A stretch of DNA of 6,668 bases from Bacteroidales bacterium (GCA_030632545.1 DAOVUO010000140.1:1-6668), one strand, 5' to 3'. Shown: positions 1-6,424, counted from the stretch's first letter. Notes: a model not told the origin generated them from the letters alone. Numbers and translations are program-made.

Positions 1-213
1 AACTTTGGAAAGGAAAACAAACAAATAGGTATTACTGATGTAGAAAGTAGTGAGATATTTTTAATCTATGGGAAAAATGGTGAGACTGTAACTGGGTTTC
101 CTTTAGAGGGAAGTACTGAGTTTAGTATCACAAAATTTACTCAAGAGCAATCTAAGTTTAATCTGATTGTAGGAAATAAGAATAATTTTTTGTATAATTA
201 TTTGCTTAAGTAG
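1..213 (+). CDS. 3' end of a probable beta-propeller-like protein (partial)
   Basis: Frame 1 is open from the window edge to TAG at 211-213, giving the last 70 residues of a protein whose start lies outside. The tail reads as short beta strands with the pattern G-x-P-L-x-G-x-x-x-F-x-I, followed by FNLIVGNKNNFLYNYLLK. That wording (a hydrophobic strand, 'VG', a polar turn, then 'FLYNY') resembles the closing blade of PQQ/WD40-like propeller proteins often found in Bacteroidota. The resemblance is from memory and could be wrong. Only 23 bases separate its stop from the lipoprotein gene that follows on the same strand, so the two are probably co-transcribed. No catalytic motif is visible in the part present. 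That it is coding is fairly safe; the fold is a tentative inference. Confidence 0.6.
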   Translation, partial: NFGKENKQIGITDVESSEIFLIYGKNGETVTGFPLEGSTEFSITKFTQEQSKFNLIVGNKNNFLYNYLLK

Positions 214-236
214 GAGCAAAAGAACTCAACATTAAA

Positions 237-2360
237 ATGGAAAATATGAGAAAGATAATTTCAGCAATTGCTTTGTTCATAGGAATTGGTATGATAAGCA
301 GTTGTGTTAGTGATTGGAAGCAATTTATTGAGGAAGATATTGATAATCTTGTTGTTGATAGTATTAATATTCAACCTGCTTTTGCTTTACATATTGGTAC
401 GGCAGAGTTTAAAATCTCTGATTTAATTGAAGAAAAGCAGGATACCCTTATGTTTGTAGGAGAGGATAGTCTCATTACATTTAATATGAGTATAGATACT
501 CTTTACGAAATGTCGGTGGCTGATGTTTACGAAATGCCTACTGTAGACCCCATAGGTGGCCAAACATTTAGTATGGATGAGCTTAAAATTGAGGATCTTT
601 CGGCAGAGCTAAATGTTTTGTTATCAGAAGTTTTAACTTCAGCTGGCTATTCGGGGCCGACTACGGGAACAATTCCATTTCCTCCAATATCTAATGTCCC
701 TGCTGGAGATTATGCTTATGAAGCTTTTGATAGTTTTCAGGAAGTTGTTTTTGCCAGTGGTGAGTTTACTATTGAAATGACTAATAATACACCATTAACC
801 GTTTCGGTGGTTATGGCATTGCGAAATAGTGATGGTACTTATGTTGGAAACGATGTGAACTTTAGTGATATAGCACCACATACAACTGCTCGTAGAACTG
901 TAGATGTAGCTGGCGAGAAAATGACTAATGAAGTAACAGGCGAAATAAAGAGCTTTAGTACACCAGGTGCTGGCCCACTTCCAAATACAGTAACTTTAGA
1001 TGGTTCAGAATCATTTTATTTTGTTGTATCTACATCTAAAGAATTAGTAGTAGCAACGGCCACAGCAAAAATTCCCCTTACCGAAATAGTTGATTCTACA
1101 ATGGTGAGTATTACGCCTGAGGATAATCCTGGATTAAATATAACTACTCTTAAATTAAGTACAGGTAGAATTGATTTTACGGTAAATTCTGGTTTTGCTG
1201 CTCCAATGATAATTGACTTAGAAATGCCTTATACAAAAACTGCGGAAGGTGTTACGCTTACAAAGAGTTTTACTTTTTCTAATGGCGGCTCACAAACTCA
1301 AAGTCTCGATTTAAGCAATACAACTACAGATTTAACCATGAATGGCGATTCTTCTAATATCTTTTTTGTTAAATACAGTGCTGCTATTGGTGGCGACGAT
1401 CAATTATATACTTTTAGTTCGCCAGCCACAGTTAGTATTGATGCTACTTTCGATAATGTGAATTTTGATTATATTGAGGGTTCTTTGGGAGTTATAGACC
1501 CATTTGAGATAGCTCACGATACACTCGATTTAGGTATTGGCGATCTTTCAAGTATGCTTACAGGCGAAATTAGAATTACCAACCCTAGTATAAGATTAAC
1601 TGTGTTTAATTCCTTTGGTTTTGGTGCGCATCTCGACCTTTTAGTTAAAGGTTTTAGAGATGGTAACACAAATGCCGATACAGTAGAATTGGTATTACCA
1701 AATACAGATATTGGTGCTGCTACTGCGGTTGGCGAAGACCAATTTACTGAGATACCGCTAAACAGTATAAGCACAAATGGGACATTGGTAGATTTAATAG
1801 CCTTACCTCCAAAAGGAATTATATTTGGTGGAGCTGTTTCAGTTCCAAATCCCGATAATATTTTTGTTTCGGGAAATAGTAGGGTGCTTACAGGAATAGA
1901 GATTAACATACCTTTGGAAATTAATCTTAAAAATGTTGCATTTTCCGATACAATTACTTGGGATGCAGAATCTGTTCCAGCAGAAGTTAATGCAGTAACT
2001 CTTATTCTTAAAACTACAAATGGTTTTCCTTTAGAAATAGGATTAAATGTTGATGTTTACGATTCGATAGATAATGTAATTCTCAGAACTATAAGTATAA
2101 AAAATAACGATGGGGAAGAAATTCTTTTGGCCGCAGCAGCGGTTGACGCTAGTGGAAATGTAACTCCTGCAATAAACGAATTAAGAATTAAACTTGAGCA
2201 AGCAGATTTCGAAAGTCTTCAAAAGGCAAATGCCTTAATACTTAAAGCAACTCTTAATACTTTTGATGCTGTCAGTGAAAATGGTGTTCCATTTAATGCC
2301 AATTCAAAACTAAAAATTGATATTGCAATTGCTGCACAGGCTGATTTAAACACTAAATAA
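237..2360 (+). CDS. Repeat-containing cell-envelope lipoprotein of unknown function
   Basis: A 707-residue protein with a lipoprotein signal: positive n-region (M4-R5-K6), hydrophobic core to residue 20 and lipobox I-S-S-C, with Cys23 as the predicted lipidated residue. ATG at 237 is the first start. ATG at 246 (Met4) would give a more canonical signal peptide and is an equally good choice; the AGGAG at 212-216 is too far upstream to decide. The mature part is rich in beta strands and Thr/Ser/Asn, with no cysteines after the lipobox and no enzyme motif. Four similar segments (residues about 175-193, 310-328, 443-467, 586-607) share a strand, an Asn followed by a small or aromatic/Pro turn, then another strand, spaced 133-141 residues. 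This suggests four tandem immunoglobulin- or LEA14-like domains. It lies 8 bases before the DUF5723-like barrel gene, so a role beside that barrel at the outer membrane is plausible. The function is not known to me. Confidence 0.85.
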   Translation: MENMRKIISAIALFIGIGMISSCVSDWKQFIEEDIDNLVVDSINIQPAFALHIGTAEFKISDLIEEKQDTLMFVGEDSLITFNMSIDTLYEMSVADVYEMPTVDPIGGQTFSMDELKIEDLSAELNVLLSEVLTSAGYSGPTTGTIPFPPISNVPAGDYAYEAFDSFQEVVFASGEFTIEMTNNTPLTVSVVMALRNSDGTYVGNDVNFSDIAPHTTARRTVDVAGEKMTNEVTGEIKSFSTPGAGPLPNTVTLDGSESFYFVVSTSKELVVATATAKIPLTEIVDSTMVSITPEDNPGLNITTLKLSTGRIDFTVNSGFAAPMIIDLEMPYTKTAEGVTLTKSFTFSNGGSQTQSLDLSNTTTDLTMNGDSSNIFFVKYSAAIGGDDQLYTFSSPATVSIDATFDNVNFDYIEGSLGVIDPFEIAHDTLDLGIGDLSSMLTGEIRITNPSIRLTVFNSFGFGAHLDLLVKGFRDGNTNADTVELVLPNTDIGAATAVGEDQFTEIPLNSISTNGTLVDLIALPPKGIIFGGAVSVPNPDNIFVSGNSRVLTGIEINIPLEINLKNVAFSDTITWDAESVPAEVNAVTLILKTTNGFPLEIGLNVDVYDSIDNVILRTISIKNNDGEEILLAAAAVDASGNVTPAINELRIKLEQADFESLQKANALILKATLNTFDAVSENGVPFNANSKLKIDIAIAAQADLNTK

Positions 2361-2368
2361 ATAAAATT

Positions 2369-3772
2369 ATGAAATATAGGATATATAAAAGTTTAATAAG
2401 TTTTGTATTAATATTTAGTTCGTGGAGTGTTTTTGCTCAAACAAACACCACTTATTTTATGAGCGAATTGCCACAATCAATTAGGTCTAATCCTGCTTTT
2501 CAGCCTACTTGTCGTTTTTTCTTTAATAGTTATGATGTTGATTTGTTTGTTGGTCAAAACGGACTGAGTCTTGACGATGCATTTACAAAATCTGGTAATC
2601 AGTATATTTTAGATATTAATAAAGCTTACGATAATTTACCTAATCAAATGGATATAATGGCTAGTACGAAAGTAGGTTTGGCTTCTTTTGGTTTTAAAAC
2701 AGGTAAATTTTATTTTTCGCTTTTTAATACAATTAATGTAGAGTCGGGCATTGGTATTCCGAAATCAATTTTTGCAATCAAAGATGGTACATGGAATATG
2801 GAAGATTACAGTCCAAGAGAACTTGATTTTAGTGGTTTAGGCCCAACTGTTTTTATATATACCGATCATCGTATTGCAGCTTCTTATGAGTTTTTACCTA
2901 ACTTGCATTTTGGTGCTGCCTTGCATATTTATAACGGATTATTTACCTTAAACACGTTTAAATCAGATTTAAGTATTACTACTAATCCTGAAACTTTTGA
3001 TTTAACGTTTGCAGCCGATTTGGAGTACAGAACAAATGCACAAGTTGATATTATAGAAGATGCTGATGGAAATGTTGAAGAGTTTATTTTTGATGAAGAT
3101 TATTATTCCGAAGATCCTTTTAAATTTATAAAGCCGCTGAATTTGGGTTTTGGTGTAGACCTTGGTGTAGTATATAATATTTTACCAAAAATTGAATTAG
3201 CTGCTTCTGTAAGCAATTTAGGTTTTATAAAATGGGACGATGCGATAATAGCTAAGGGAAAAGGTACTTTTACTTTTAGTGGTATAGATTTTAGCGAATA
3301 TATTACAGATAGCGAGATGTCGCTTGATAGTTTAGCACCCGAAATGATAGATTCTATTATAAATAGTGTTGAGTATGGAATTGATACTGCTCAGACTTTT
3401 AAAACAGGAATGCCTACAACTATTAATCTTAGTGCAAATTATCAACTTACTGAAAAATTGACAGTAGGAGCAATGACTCAAACTAAATTTTATAGTGGTC
3501 GTATGTATCAAAGTTTTACTTTGTCGAGCAATTTTCATGCTCGATTATTTAACTTTGGGCTTACTTATAGCATGATGAATAAAACTTATGCAAATATTGG
3601 TTTTGGATTTGGGCTAAAACTGGCTGCAGCTCAGTTTTATTTAGTTTCTGATAGTTGGTCACAGATGGCTTCGCCTTATAAATTGCAATTTATAAGTTTA
3701 CGTACAGGAGTTAATATTGTGTTAGGATGCAAGAAAAAAATTGATGTGCCAATGTACAACGACGAAATATAA
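2369..3772 (+). CDS. DUF5723-like outer-membrane beta-barrel protein
   Basis: A 467-residue protein with a standard signal peptide (basic start MKYRIYK, hydrophobic core, cleavage expected at VFA|Q after residue 23). The mature N-terminus has N-T-T-Y-F-M and then S-N-P-A-F (residues 40-44), the kind of start seen in DUF5723/PorV-like barrels of Bacteroidota. Alternating hydrophobic/polar strands run throughout. Typical family wording includes V-S-N-L-G-F-I-K-W (281-289) and the C-terminal Y-S-M-M-N-K-T-Y-A-N-I-G-F-G-F-G (400-415) followed by A-Q-F-Y-L-V-S-D. An acidic stretch at about 228-249 is probably an exposed loop. Family assignment is by recognition; the cellular role of DUF5723 proteins is not established as far as I know. 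The gene starts 8 bases after the lipoprotein stop, with an A/T-rich leader and no Shine-Dalgarno, as is usual in this phylum. The pair likely forms one envelope unit. Confidence 0.85.
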   Translation: MKYRIYKSLISFVLIFSSWSVFAQTNTTYFMSELPQSIRSNPAFQPTCRFFFNSYDVDLFVGQNGLSLDDAFTKSGNQYILDINKAYDNLPNQMDIMASTKVGLASFGFKTGKFYFSLFNTINVESGIGIPKSIFAIKDGTWNMEDYSPRELDFSGLGPTVFIYTDHRIAASYEFLPNLHFGAALHIYNGLFTLNTFKSDLSITTNPETFDLTFAADLEYRTNAQVDIIEDADGNVEEFIFDEDYYSEDPFKFIKPLNLGFGVDLGVVYNILPKIELAASVSNLGFIKWDDAIIAKGKGTFTFSGIDFSEYITDSEMSLDSLAPEMIDSIINSVEYGIDTAQTFKTGMPTTINLSANYQLTEKLTVGAMTQTKFYSGRMYQSFTLSSNFHARLFNFGLTYSMMNKTYANIGFGFGLKLAAAQFYLVSDSWSQMASPYKLQFISLRTGVNIVLGCKKKIDVPMYNDEI

Positions 3773-3784
3773 AAACAAGCAAAC

Positions 3785-5332
3785 ATGAACGAAAAGAATT
3801 CACTCAATTATCTAAATAAACAAAAAGAACAAGCCCTTTTGGGTGGTGGACAAGTCAGAATAGATGCTCAACATAAAAAAGGTAAATTAACGGCTAGAGA
3901 ACGTTTAAATTTGCTTATAGACAAAGGTAGTTTTCAGGAAATGGGTATGTTGGTAACACACCGCAGTAGAGATTTTGGTTTAGATAAACAAAATTTTTTA
4001 GGCGATGGTGTAATTACTGGTTATGGAACAATTAGTGGTCGTTTGGTGTATGTGTTTTCGCAAGATTTTACTGTTTTAGGTGGCTCTCTTTCTGAAGCTT
4101 ATGCTGAAAAGATTGTAAAAATAATGGATTTAGCCATGAAAAATGGTGCGCCAGTTATAGGATTAAACGATTCGGGCGGAGCACGTATACAAGAAGGAGT
4201 GGTTTCGCTAGGTGGTTATGCTGATATTTTTTACCGAAATACCCTTGCAAGTGGTGTAATTCCACAAATTTCGGCAATTATGGGCCCTTGTGCTGGTGGA
4301 GCAGTATATAGCCCAGCTATTACCGATTTTAATATAATGGTTGAGAATAGTTCTTATATGTTTGTAACTGGTCCTAATGTTGTAAAAACTGTTACTCACG
4401 AAGAAGTTAGTTCCGAAGATTTAGGTGGTGCTAGTGCCCATTCTACAAAATCTGGTGTTTCACATTTTTCGGCAGCAAACGAGGTAGTAGCAATTGATTA
4501 TATTAAACGACTTCTTTCTTATGTGCCGCAAAACTGCGAGGAGTTAGCACCCGACTTTGACTATGAAGCTACAAATGAACTACGTCCTGAGCTAAATAAA
4601 GTTGTGCCCGAAAATCCCAACACTCCATACGACATTAAAGATGTAATTTGCAATACGGTTGATAAAGAAAGCTTTTTTGAAGTTAATAAAGAGTTTGCCG
4701 AAAATATTGTAGTTGGATTTGCTCGATTAGCAGGAAAAAGTATTGGTATAGTAGCAAATCAACCTGCATTTTTAGCAGGAGTTTTAGATATACATTCCTC
4801 TAAAAAAGCTGCTCGCTTTGTTCGTTTTTGCGATGCATTTAATATTCCTCTACTTGTTTTTGTTGATGTTCCAGGTTTTTTACCTGGCACAGATCAGGAA
4901 TGGAATGCAATTATTACCAATGGTGCTAAATTACTGTATGCCTTTTCGGAAGCAACAGTTCCTAGAATAACTGTAATCACCCGTAAGGCCTATGGTGGTG
5001 CTTACGATGTAATGAACTCTAAGCATATTGGTGCAGATATGAATTTTGCATGGCCATCATCGGAAATTGCAGTAATGGGAGCAAAAGGTGCTTCCGAAAT
5101 TATTTTCCGTAAGGAAATTAAAGAGGCAGATAATTCTGAGGAAATGCTATTACAAAAAGAAGAGGAATACAAAAATATGTTTGCGAATCCTTATTCTGCA
5201 GCTGGTAGAGGCTATATTGATGAAATTATTGAACCACAATATACACGCGAAAAGCTAATTAGAGCTTACAAAATGCTCGAAAATAAAGTAGATAATCTAC
5301 CTAAGAAAAAACACGGTAATATTCCGTTGTAA
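3785..5332 (+). CDS. pccB: Acyl-CoA carboxylase carboxyltransferase subunit (propionyl-CoA carboxylase beta / MmdA type)
   Basis: A complete 515-residue carboxyltransferase of the usual family length. It moves carboxyl between carboxybiotin and an acyl-CoA, interconverting propionyl-CoA and methylmalonyl-CoA, in the cytoplasm or at a membrane decarboxylase. N-terminal crotonase-like half: KLTARERLNLL (34-44), LNDSGGARIQEG (127-138) and GPCAGGAVYSPA (167-178), the last forming an oxyanion hole. C-terminal half: VFVDVPGFLPGTDQE (358-372), the second site KAYGGAYDVM (401-410) and AWPSSEIAVMGAKGA (422-436); the tail is KKKHGNIPL. Asp408 in GGAYDVM corresponds, I believe, to the residue linked to propionyl-CoA preference in actinobacterial PccB. 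Whether the enzyme works as a carboxylase or as the alpha subunit of a sodium-pumping decarboxylase (mmdA) cannot be told from this subunit alone. No biotin carrier, OadG- or OadB-like gene follows. It starts 12 bases after the barrel gene and probably shares its transcript. Confidence 0.95.
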   Translation: MNEKNSLNYLNKQKEQALLGGGQVRIDAQHKKGKLTARERLNLLIDKGSFQEMGMLVTHRSRDFGLDKQNFLGDGVITGYGTISGRLVYVFSQDFTVLGGSLSEAYAEKIVKIMDLAMKNGAPVIGLNDSGGARIQEGVVSLGGYADIFYRNTLASGVIPQISAIMGPCAGGAVYSPAITDFNIMVENSSYMFVTGPNVVKTVTHEEVSSEDLGGASAHSTKSGVSHFSAANEVVAIDYIKRLLSYVPQNCEELAPDFDYEATNELRPELNKVVPENPNTPYDIKDVICNTVDKESFFEVNKEFAENIVVGFARLAGKSIGIVANQPAFLAGVLDIHSSKKAARFVRFCDAFNIPLLVFVDVPGFLPGTDQEWNAIITNGAKLLYAFSEATVPRITVITRKAYGGAYDVMNSKHIGADMNFAWPSSEIAVMGAKGASEIIFRKEIKEADNSEEMLLQKEEEYKNMFANPYSAAGRGYIDEIIEPQYTREKLIRAYKMLENKVDNLPKKKHGNIPL

Positions 5333-5343
5333 AATACTGCTGA

Positions 5344-5407
5344 GTTGTGAGAGACTAAAGTTATGAGTGGCTAAAGTTGTGAGAGACTAAATTTGCGAGT
5401 GGCTAAA
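5344..5407 (+). repeat. Four tandem 16-base repeats downstream of pccB
   Basis: Four consecutive 16-base units begin 12 bases after the pccB stop: 5344-5359 and 5376-5391 are identical (GTTGTGAGAGACTAAA), 5360-5375 is GTTATGAGTGGCTAAA and 5392-5407 is TTTGCGAGTGGCTAAA. The units alternate A-B-A-B', so the array is also a 32-base dimer repeated twice. A partial fifth unit (GTTAT) follows. No reading frame of note runs through it. Function is unknown; such short tandem arrays are typical non-coding spacer DNA in this phylum. Confidence 0.9.
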
Positions 5408-5429
5408 GTTATAAATACTTTATTCGTTA

Positions 5430-5477
5430 CTGAGTGCAGCCGAAGTGACCATTTACAGTGGCTTCGACTACGCTCAG
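5430..5477. repeat. Intergenic inverted repeat (16-base arms)
   Basis: Arm 1 (5430-5445, CTGAGTGCAGCCGAAG) and arm 2 (5462-5477, CTTCGACTACGCTCAG) are inverted copies with 3 mismatches in 16; the loop is 16 bases. One mismatch becomes a G-U pair in RNA from the plus strand, and the other two do so in RNA from the minus strand. 'TTCGACTACGCTCAG' is wording I recall as a widespread dispersed palindrome in Bacteroidota spacers. It is about 100 bases past pccB and could act as a weak or bidirectional terminator, but there is no T-run after it. Confidence 0.75.
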
Positions 5478-5491
5478 CCAACGGGAGCTGT

Positions 5492-5519
5492 ATCAATCGT
5501 CAATTATCAATTATCAATC
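5492..5519 (+). repeat. Heptad repeat array, four units
   Basis: Four contiguous 7-base units of the form RTCAATY: ATCAATC, GTCAATT, ATCAATT, ATCAATC. The CAAT cores fall at 5494, 5501, 5508 and 5515. The stretch 5500-5520 is identical, base for base, to 6301-6321 on the other side of the toxin-antitoxin pair. A further short in-phase pair (CAAT at 5539 and 5546) follows the 17-base direct repeat. Confidence 0.85.
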
Positions 5520-5525
5520 AAAAAC

Positions 5526-5542
5526 TCTTGCGCCAGCCCAAT
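5526..5542 (+). repeat. 17-base direct repeat, left copy
   Basis: TCTTGCGCCAGCCCAAT is found here and again, identical, at 6254-6270, so the two copies bracket mntA-hepT with a 728-base offset. It is noticeably more GC-rich than its surroundings. The final CAAT also serves as a heptad core. This copy lies 24 bases before the mntA start, inside the leader region where a promoter would be expected; I could not identify a convincing promoter there. Confidence 0.85.
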
Positions 5543-5566
5543 AATCAATAATAATTAATAAATAAT

Positions 5567-5869
5567 ATGTTGACATCAATTGATATATTAGATTTTTTAG
5601 CAACGAATAAATCAATATTTGAAACACGGTTTTATTGCACAAAAATTGGACTTTTTGGTTCTTTTGCAAGAAATGAACAAACAGAAAATAGTGATATTGA
5701 TATTATTGTAGTTTATAATAAAAATACCCCAGATTTATACAGTACTGAAATAGAGCTAAAAAAATATATTAGTAATCAATTTAATCGAAAGGTTGATATT
5801 TGTGCTGAGAAATGGATAAAGCCTATTTTTAAATCATTGGTGTTAAAGGAGACTATTTATGTTGAATAA
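5567..5869 (+). CDS. mntA: Minimal nucleotidyltransferase antitoxin, MntA family (type VII TA)
   Basis: A 100-residue single-domain protein of the MNT (DNA polymerase beta-like) superfamily. The catalytic signature is exact: G31-S32, ten residues, then D43-I-D45 (GSX10DXD), inside IGLFGSFARNE...SDIDIIVVY. D77 in KVDIC is the likely third metal-binding acid. Established for the family: MntA adds AMP from ATP to a tyrosine of the partner HEPN toxin and so silences it. All residues needed for catalysis appear present, so it should be active. The start at 5567 follows an A/T-only leader (AATAATTAATAAATAAT) with no Shine-Dalgarno. It overlaps hepT by 11 bases, implying translational coupling. Three sampled 60-base lines of this gene are 23-27% GC, clearly lower than pccB upstream, which suggests a separate origin. 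A lone MNT could have another target, but the adjacent HEPN gene makes the antitoxin call firm. Confidence 0.93.
   Translation: MLTSIDILDFLATNKSIFETRFYCTKIGLFGSFARNEQTENSDIDIIVVYNKNTPDLYSTEIELKKYISNQFNRKVDICAEKWIKPIFKSLVLKETIYVE
5845..5851 (+). promoter_or_regulatory. Shine-Dalgarno sequence for hepT
   Basis: AAAGGAG lies inside the end of mntA, with 7 bases (ACTATTT) before the hepT ATG at 5859. It is worth noting because the other genes here have A/T-rich leaders with no such site at normal spacing. It supports the 5859 start and would allow hepT to be translated as ribosomes finish mntA. Confidence 0.55.
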
Positions 5870-6200
5870 GGATTATTACATTCTGCTTTCGATGATTGAG
5901 ACAATTGATAAAATTATACGTTTTACTCAAAATTACTCTTCAGCCGAGAAGTTTTATCAAAATGATAGAGATTTTGATGCTACAATGATGAACTTTATAG
6001 TAATTGGAGAAGAGCTTGGAAAGTTATCAGAAGAGTTGAAAAATAAAAATACTCAAGTTAATTGGTCTAAAATAAATGGATTAAGAAATATTATTGCTCA
6101 TCATTATTTTGGTATTAATGTAGATCTAATTTGGCAGATTATACAAAATGATATTCCAAATTTCAGAATAGAGCTTGCTCAAATTATTAGCATACCTTAA
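5859..6200 (+). CDS. hepT: HEPN-domain toxin, HepT family (type VII TA)
   Basis: A 113-residue, mostly helical protein of the HepT/DUF86 family, the usual length. The active-site motif is R76-N-I-I-A-H81-H-Y83, an exact RX4HXY: R and H form the HEPN RNase site, and Y83 is the residue expected to be AMPylated by MntA. Upstream wording typical of the family includes FIVIGEELGKLSEEL (46-60) and W69 before the motif; a helix with D-L-I-W follows at 89-92. Family knowledge: HepT is a dimeric ribonuclease whose toxicity is relieved by AMP addition to the tyrosine. Here the antitoxin gene comes first, the opposite of the well-studied Shewanella order. The start at 5859 sits within the last codons of mntA and has a good Shine-Dalgarno. 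Two sampled lines are 22-27% GC. No truncation or frameshift is seen, so the pair looks functional. Confidence 0.93.
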   Translation: MLNKDYYILLSMIETIDKIIRFTQNYSSAEKFYQNDRDFDATMMNFIVIGEELGKLSEELKNKNTQVNWSKINGLRNIIAHHYFGINVDLIWQIIQNDIPNFRIELAQIISIP

Positions 6201-6218
6201 ATCTACAGTAAGCTAACG

Positions 6219-6234
6219 AGGTTTGTATTAACCT
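6219..6234 (+). terminator. Possible weak hairpin terminator after hepT
   Basis: AGGTT (6219-6223) and AACCT (6230-6234) pair around a 6-base loop, 18 bases after the hepT stop; a short GTCTTT follows. The stem is only 5 base pairs and the T-run is short, so this is a candidate only. Confidence 0.25.
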
Positions 6235-6253
6235 GTCTTTGATGGTAAAAGAT

Positions 6254-6270
6254 TCTTGCGCCAGCCCAAT
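6254..6270 (+). repeat. 17-base direct repeat, right copy
   Basis: Identical to 5526-5542 (TCTTGCGCCAGCCCAAT). The copy begins 53 bases after the hepT stop and runs straight into a heptad array through its terminal CAAT. A degenerate relative, CTTGCGTTAGCCAAAT, occurs at 6413-6428, also leading into heptads, so the repeat appears to be a recurring head of these arrays rather than a simple target-site duplication. Confidence 0.85.
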
Positions 6271-6343
6271 GGTCAATGGTCAATGGTCAATGGTCAATGG
6301 TCAATTATCAATTATCAATCATAAATCGCCAATCGTCAATCGT
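6267..6343 (+). repeat. Heptad repeat array, eleven units in phase
   Basis: CAAT cores occur every 7 bases at 6267, 6274, 6281, 6288, 6295, 6302, 6309 and 6316, then a degenerate AAAT at 6323, then CAAT at 6330 and 6337: eleven units with no slip in phase. The variable three bases change along the array: GGT four times, then a mix of GGT/TAT, and CGT/CGC at the end. Reading frames through it give low-complexity peptides such as MVNGQWS, because 21 bases equal 7 codons; these are not real proteins. Confidence 0.9.
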
Positions 6344-6350
6344 ACACCAG

Positions 6351-6387
6351 ACGCTACTAGGTGCAAGCACGCTAGCAGGTCGCATTG
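6351..6387 (+). repeat. Pair of imperfect 18-base repeats
   Basis: ACGCTACTAGGTGCAAGC (6351-6368) is followed directly by ACGCTAGCAGGTCGCATTG (6369-6387). They share ACGCTA-N-Y-AGGT and a GCA with a one-base insertion in the second. This is the most GC-rich stretch of the spacer, and it separates two heptad arrays. Confidence 0.55.
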
Positions 6388-6388
6388 C

Positions 6389-6422
6389 CAATACTCTTGC
6401 ATTGTCAATACTCTTGCGTTAG
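6389..6422 (+). repeat. Pair of 17-base tandem repeats
   Basis: CAATACTCTTGCATTGT (6389-6405) and CAATACTCTTGCGTTAG (6406-6422) are tandem and share their first 12 bases. Each contains the CTTGC core also found in the 17-base direct repeat that flanks mntA-hepT, and each begins with the CAAT heptad core. Confidence 0.7.
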
Positions 6423-6424
6423 CC

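Noticed and set aside
1514..1909. 131-codon minus-strand open frame
   Set aside because: It lies wholly inside the lipoprotein gene, has no domain wording and is the antisense shadow of a well-supported gene.
3332..3538. 68-codon minus-strand open frame
   Set aside because: It is antisense to the DUF5723-like barrel gene, with no recognisable features.
4208..4399. 63-codon minus-strand open frame
   Set aside because: It is antisense to the conserved core of the carboxyltransferase; the plus-strand frame carries all the motifs.
5388..5395. Promoter for mntA with -7 element TAAATTTG
   Set aside because: It matches TANNTTTG, but no TTTG-like -33 element lies at the usual spacing, it sits within a tandem repeat, and it is about 170 bases from the gene. 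It is mentioned only as something to test.
5526..6270. Insertion sequence or integron cassette around mntA-hepT
   Set aside because: No transposase or integrase is present, no terminal inverted repeats match, and the flanking 17-mer is direct and belongs to a larger repeat family, so only a loose cassette-like arrangement is supported.
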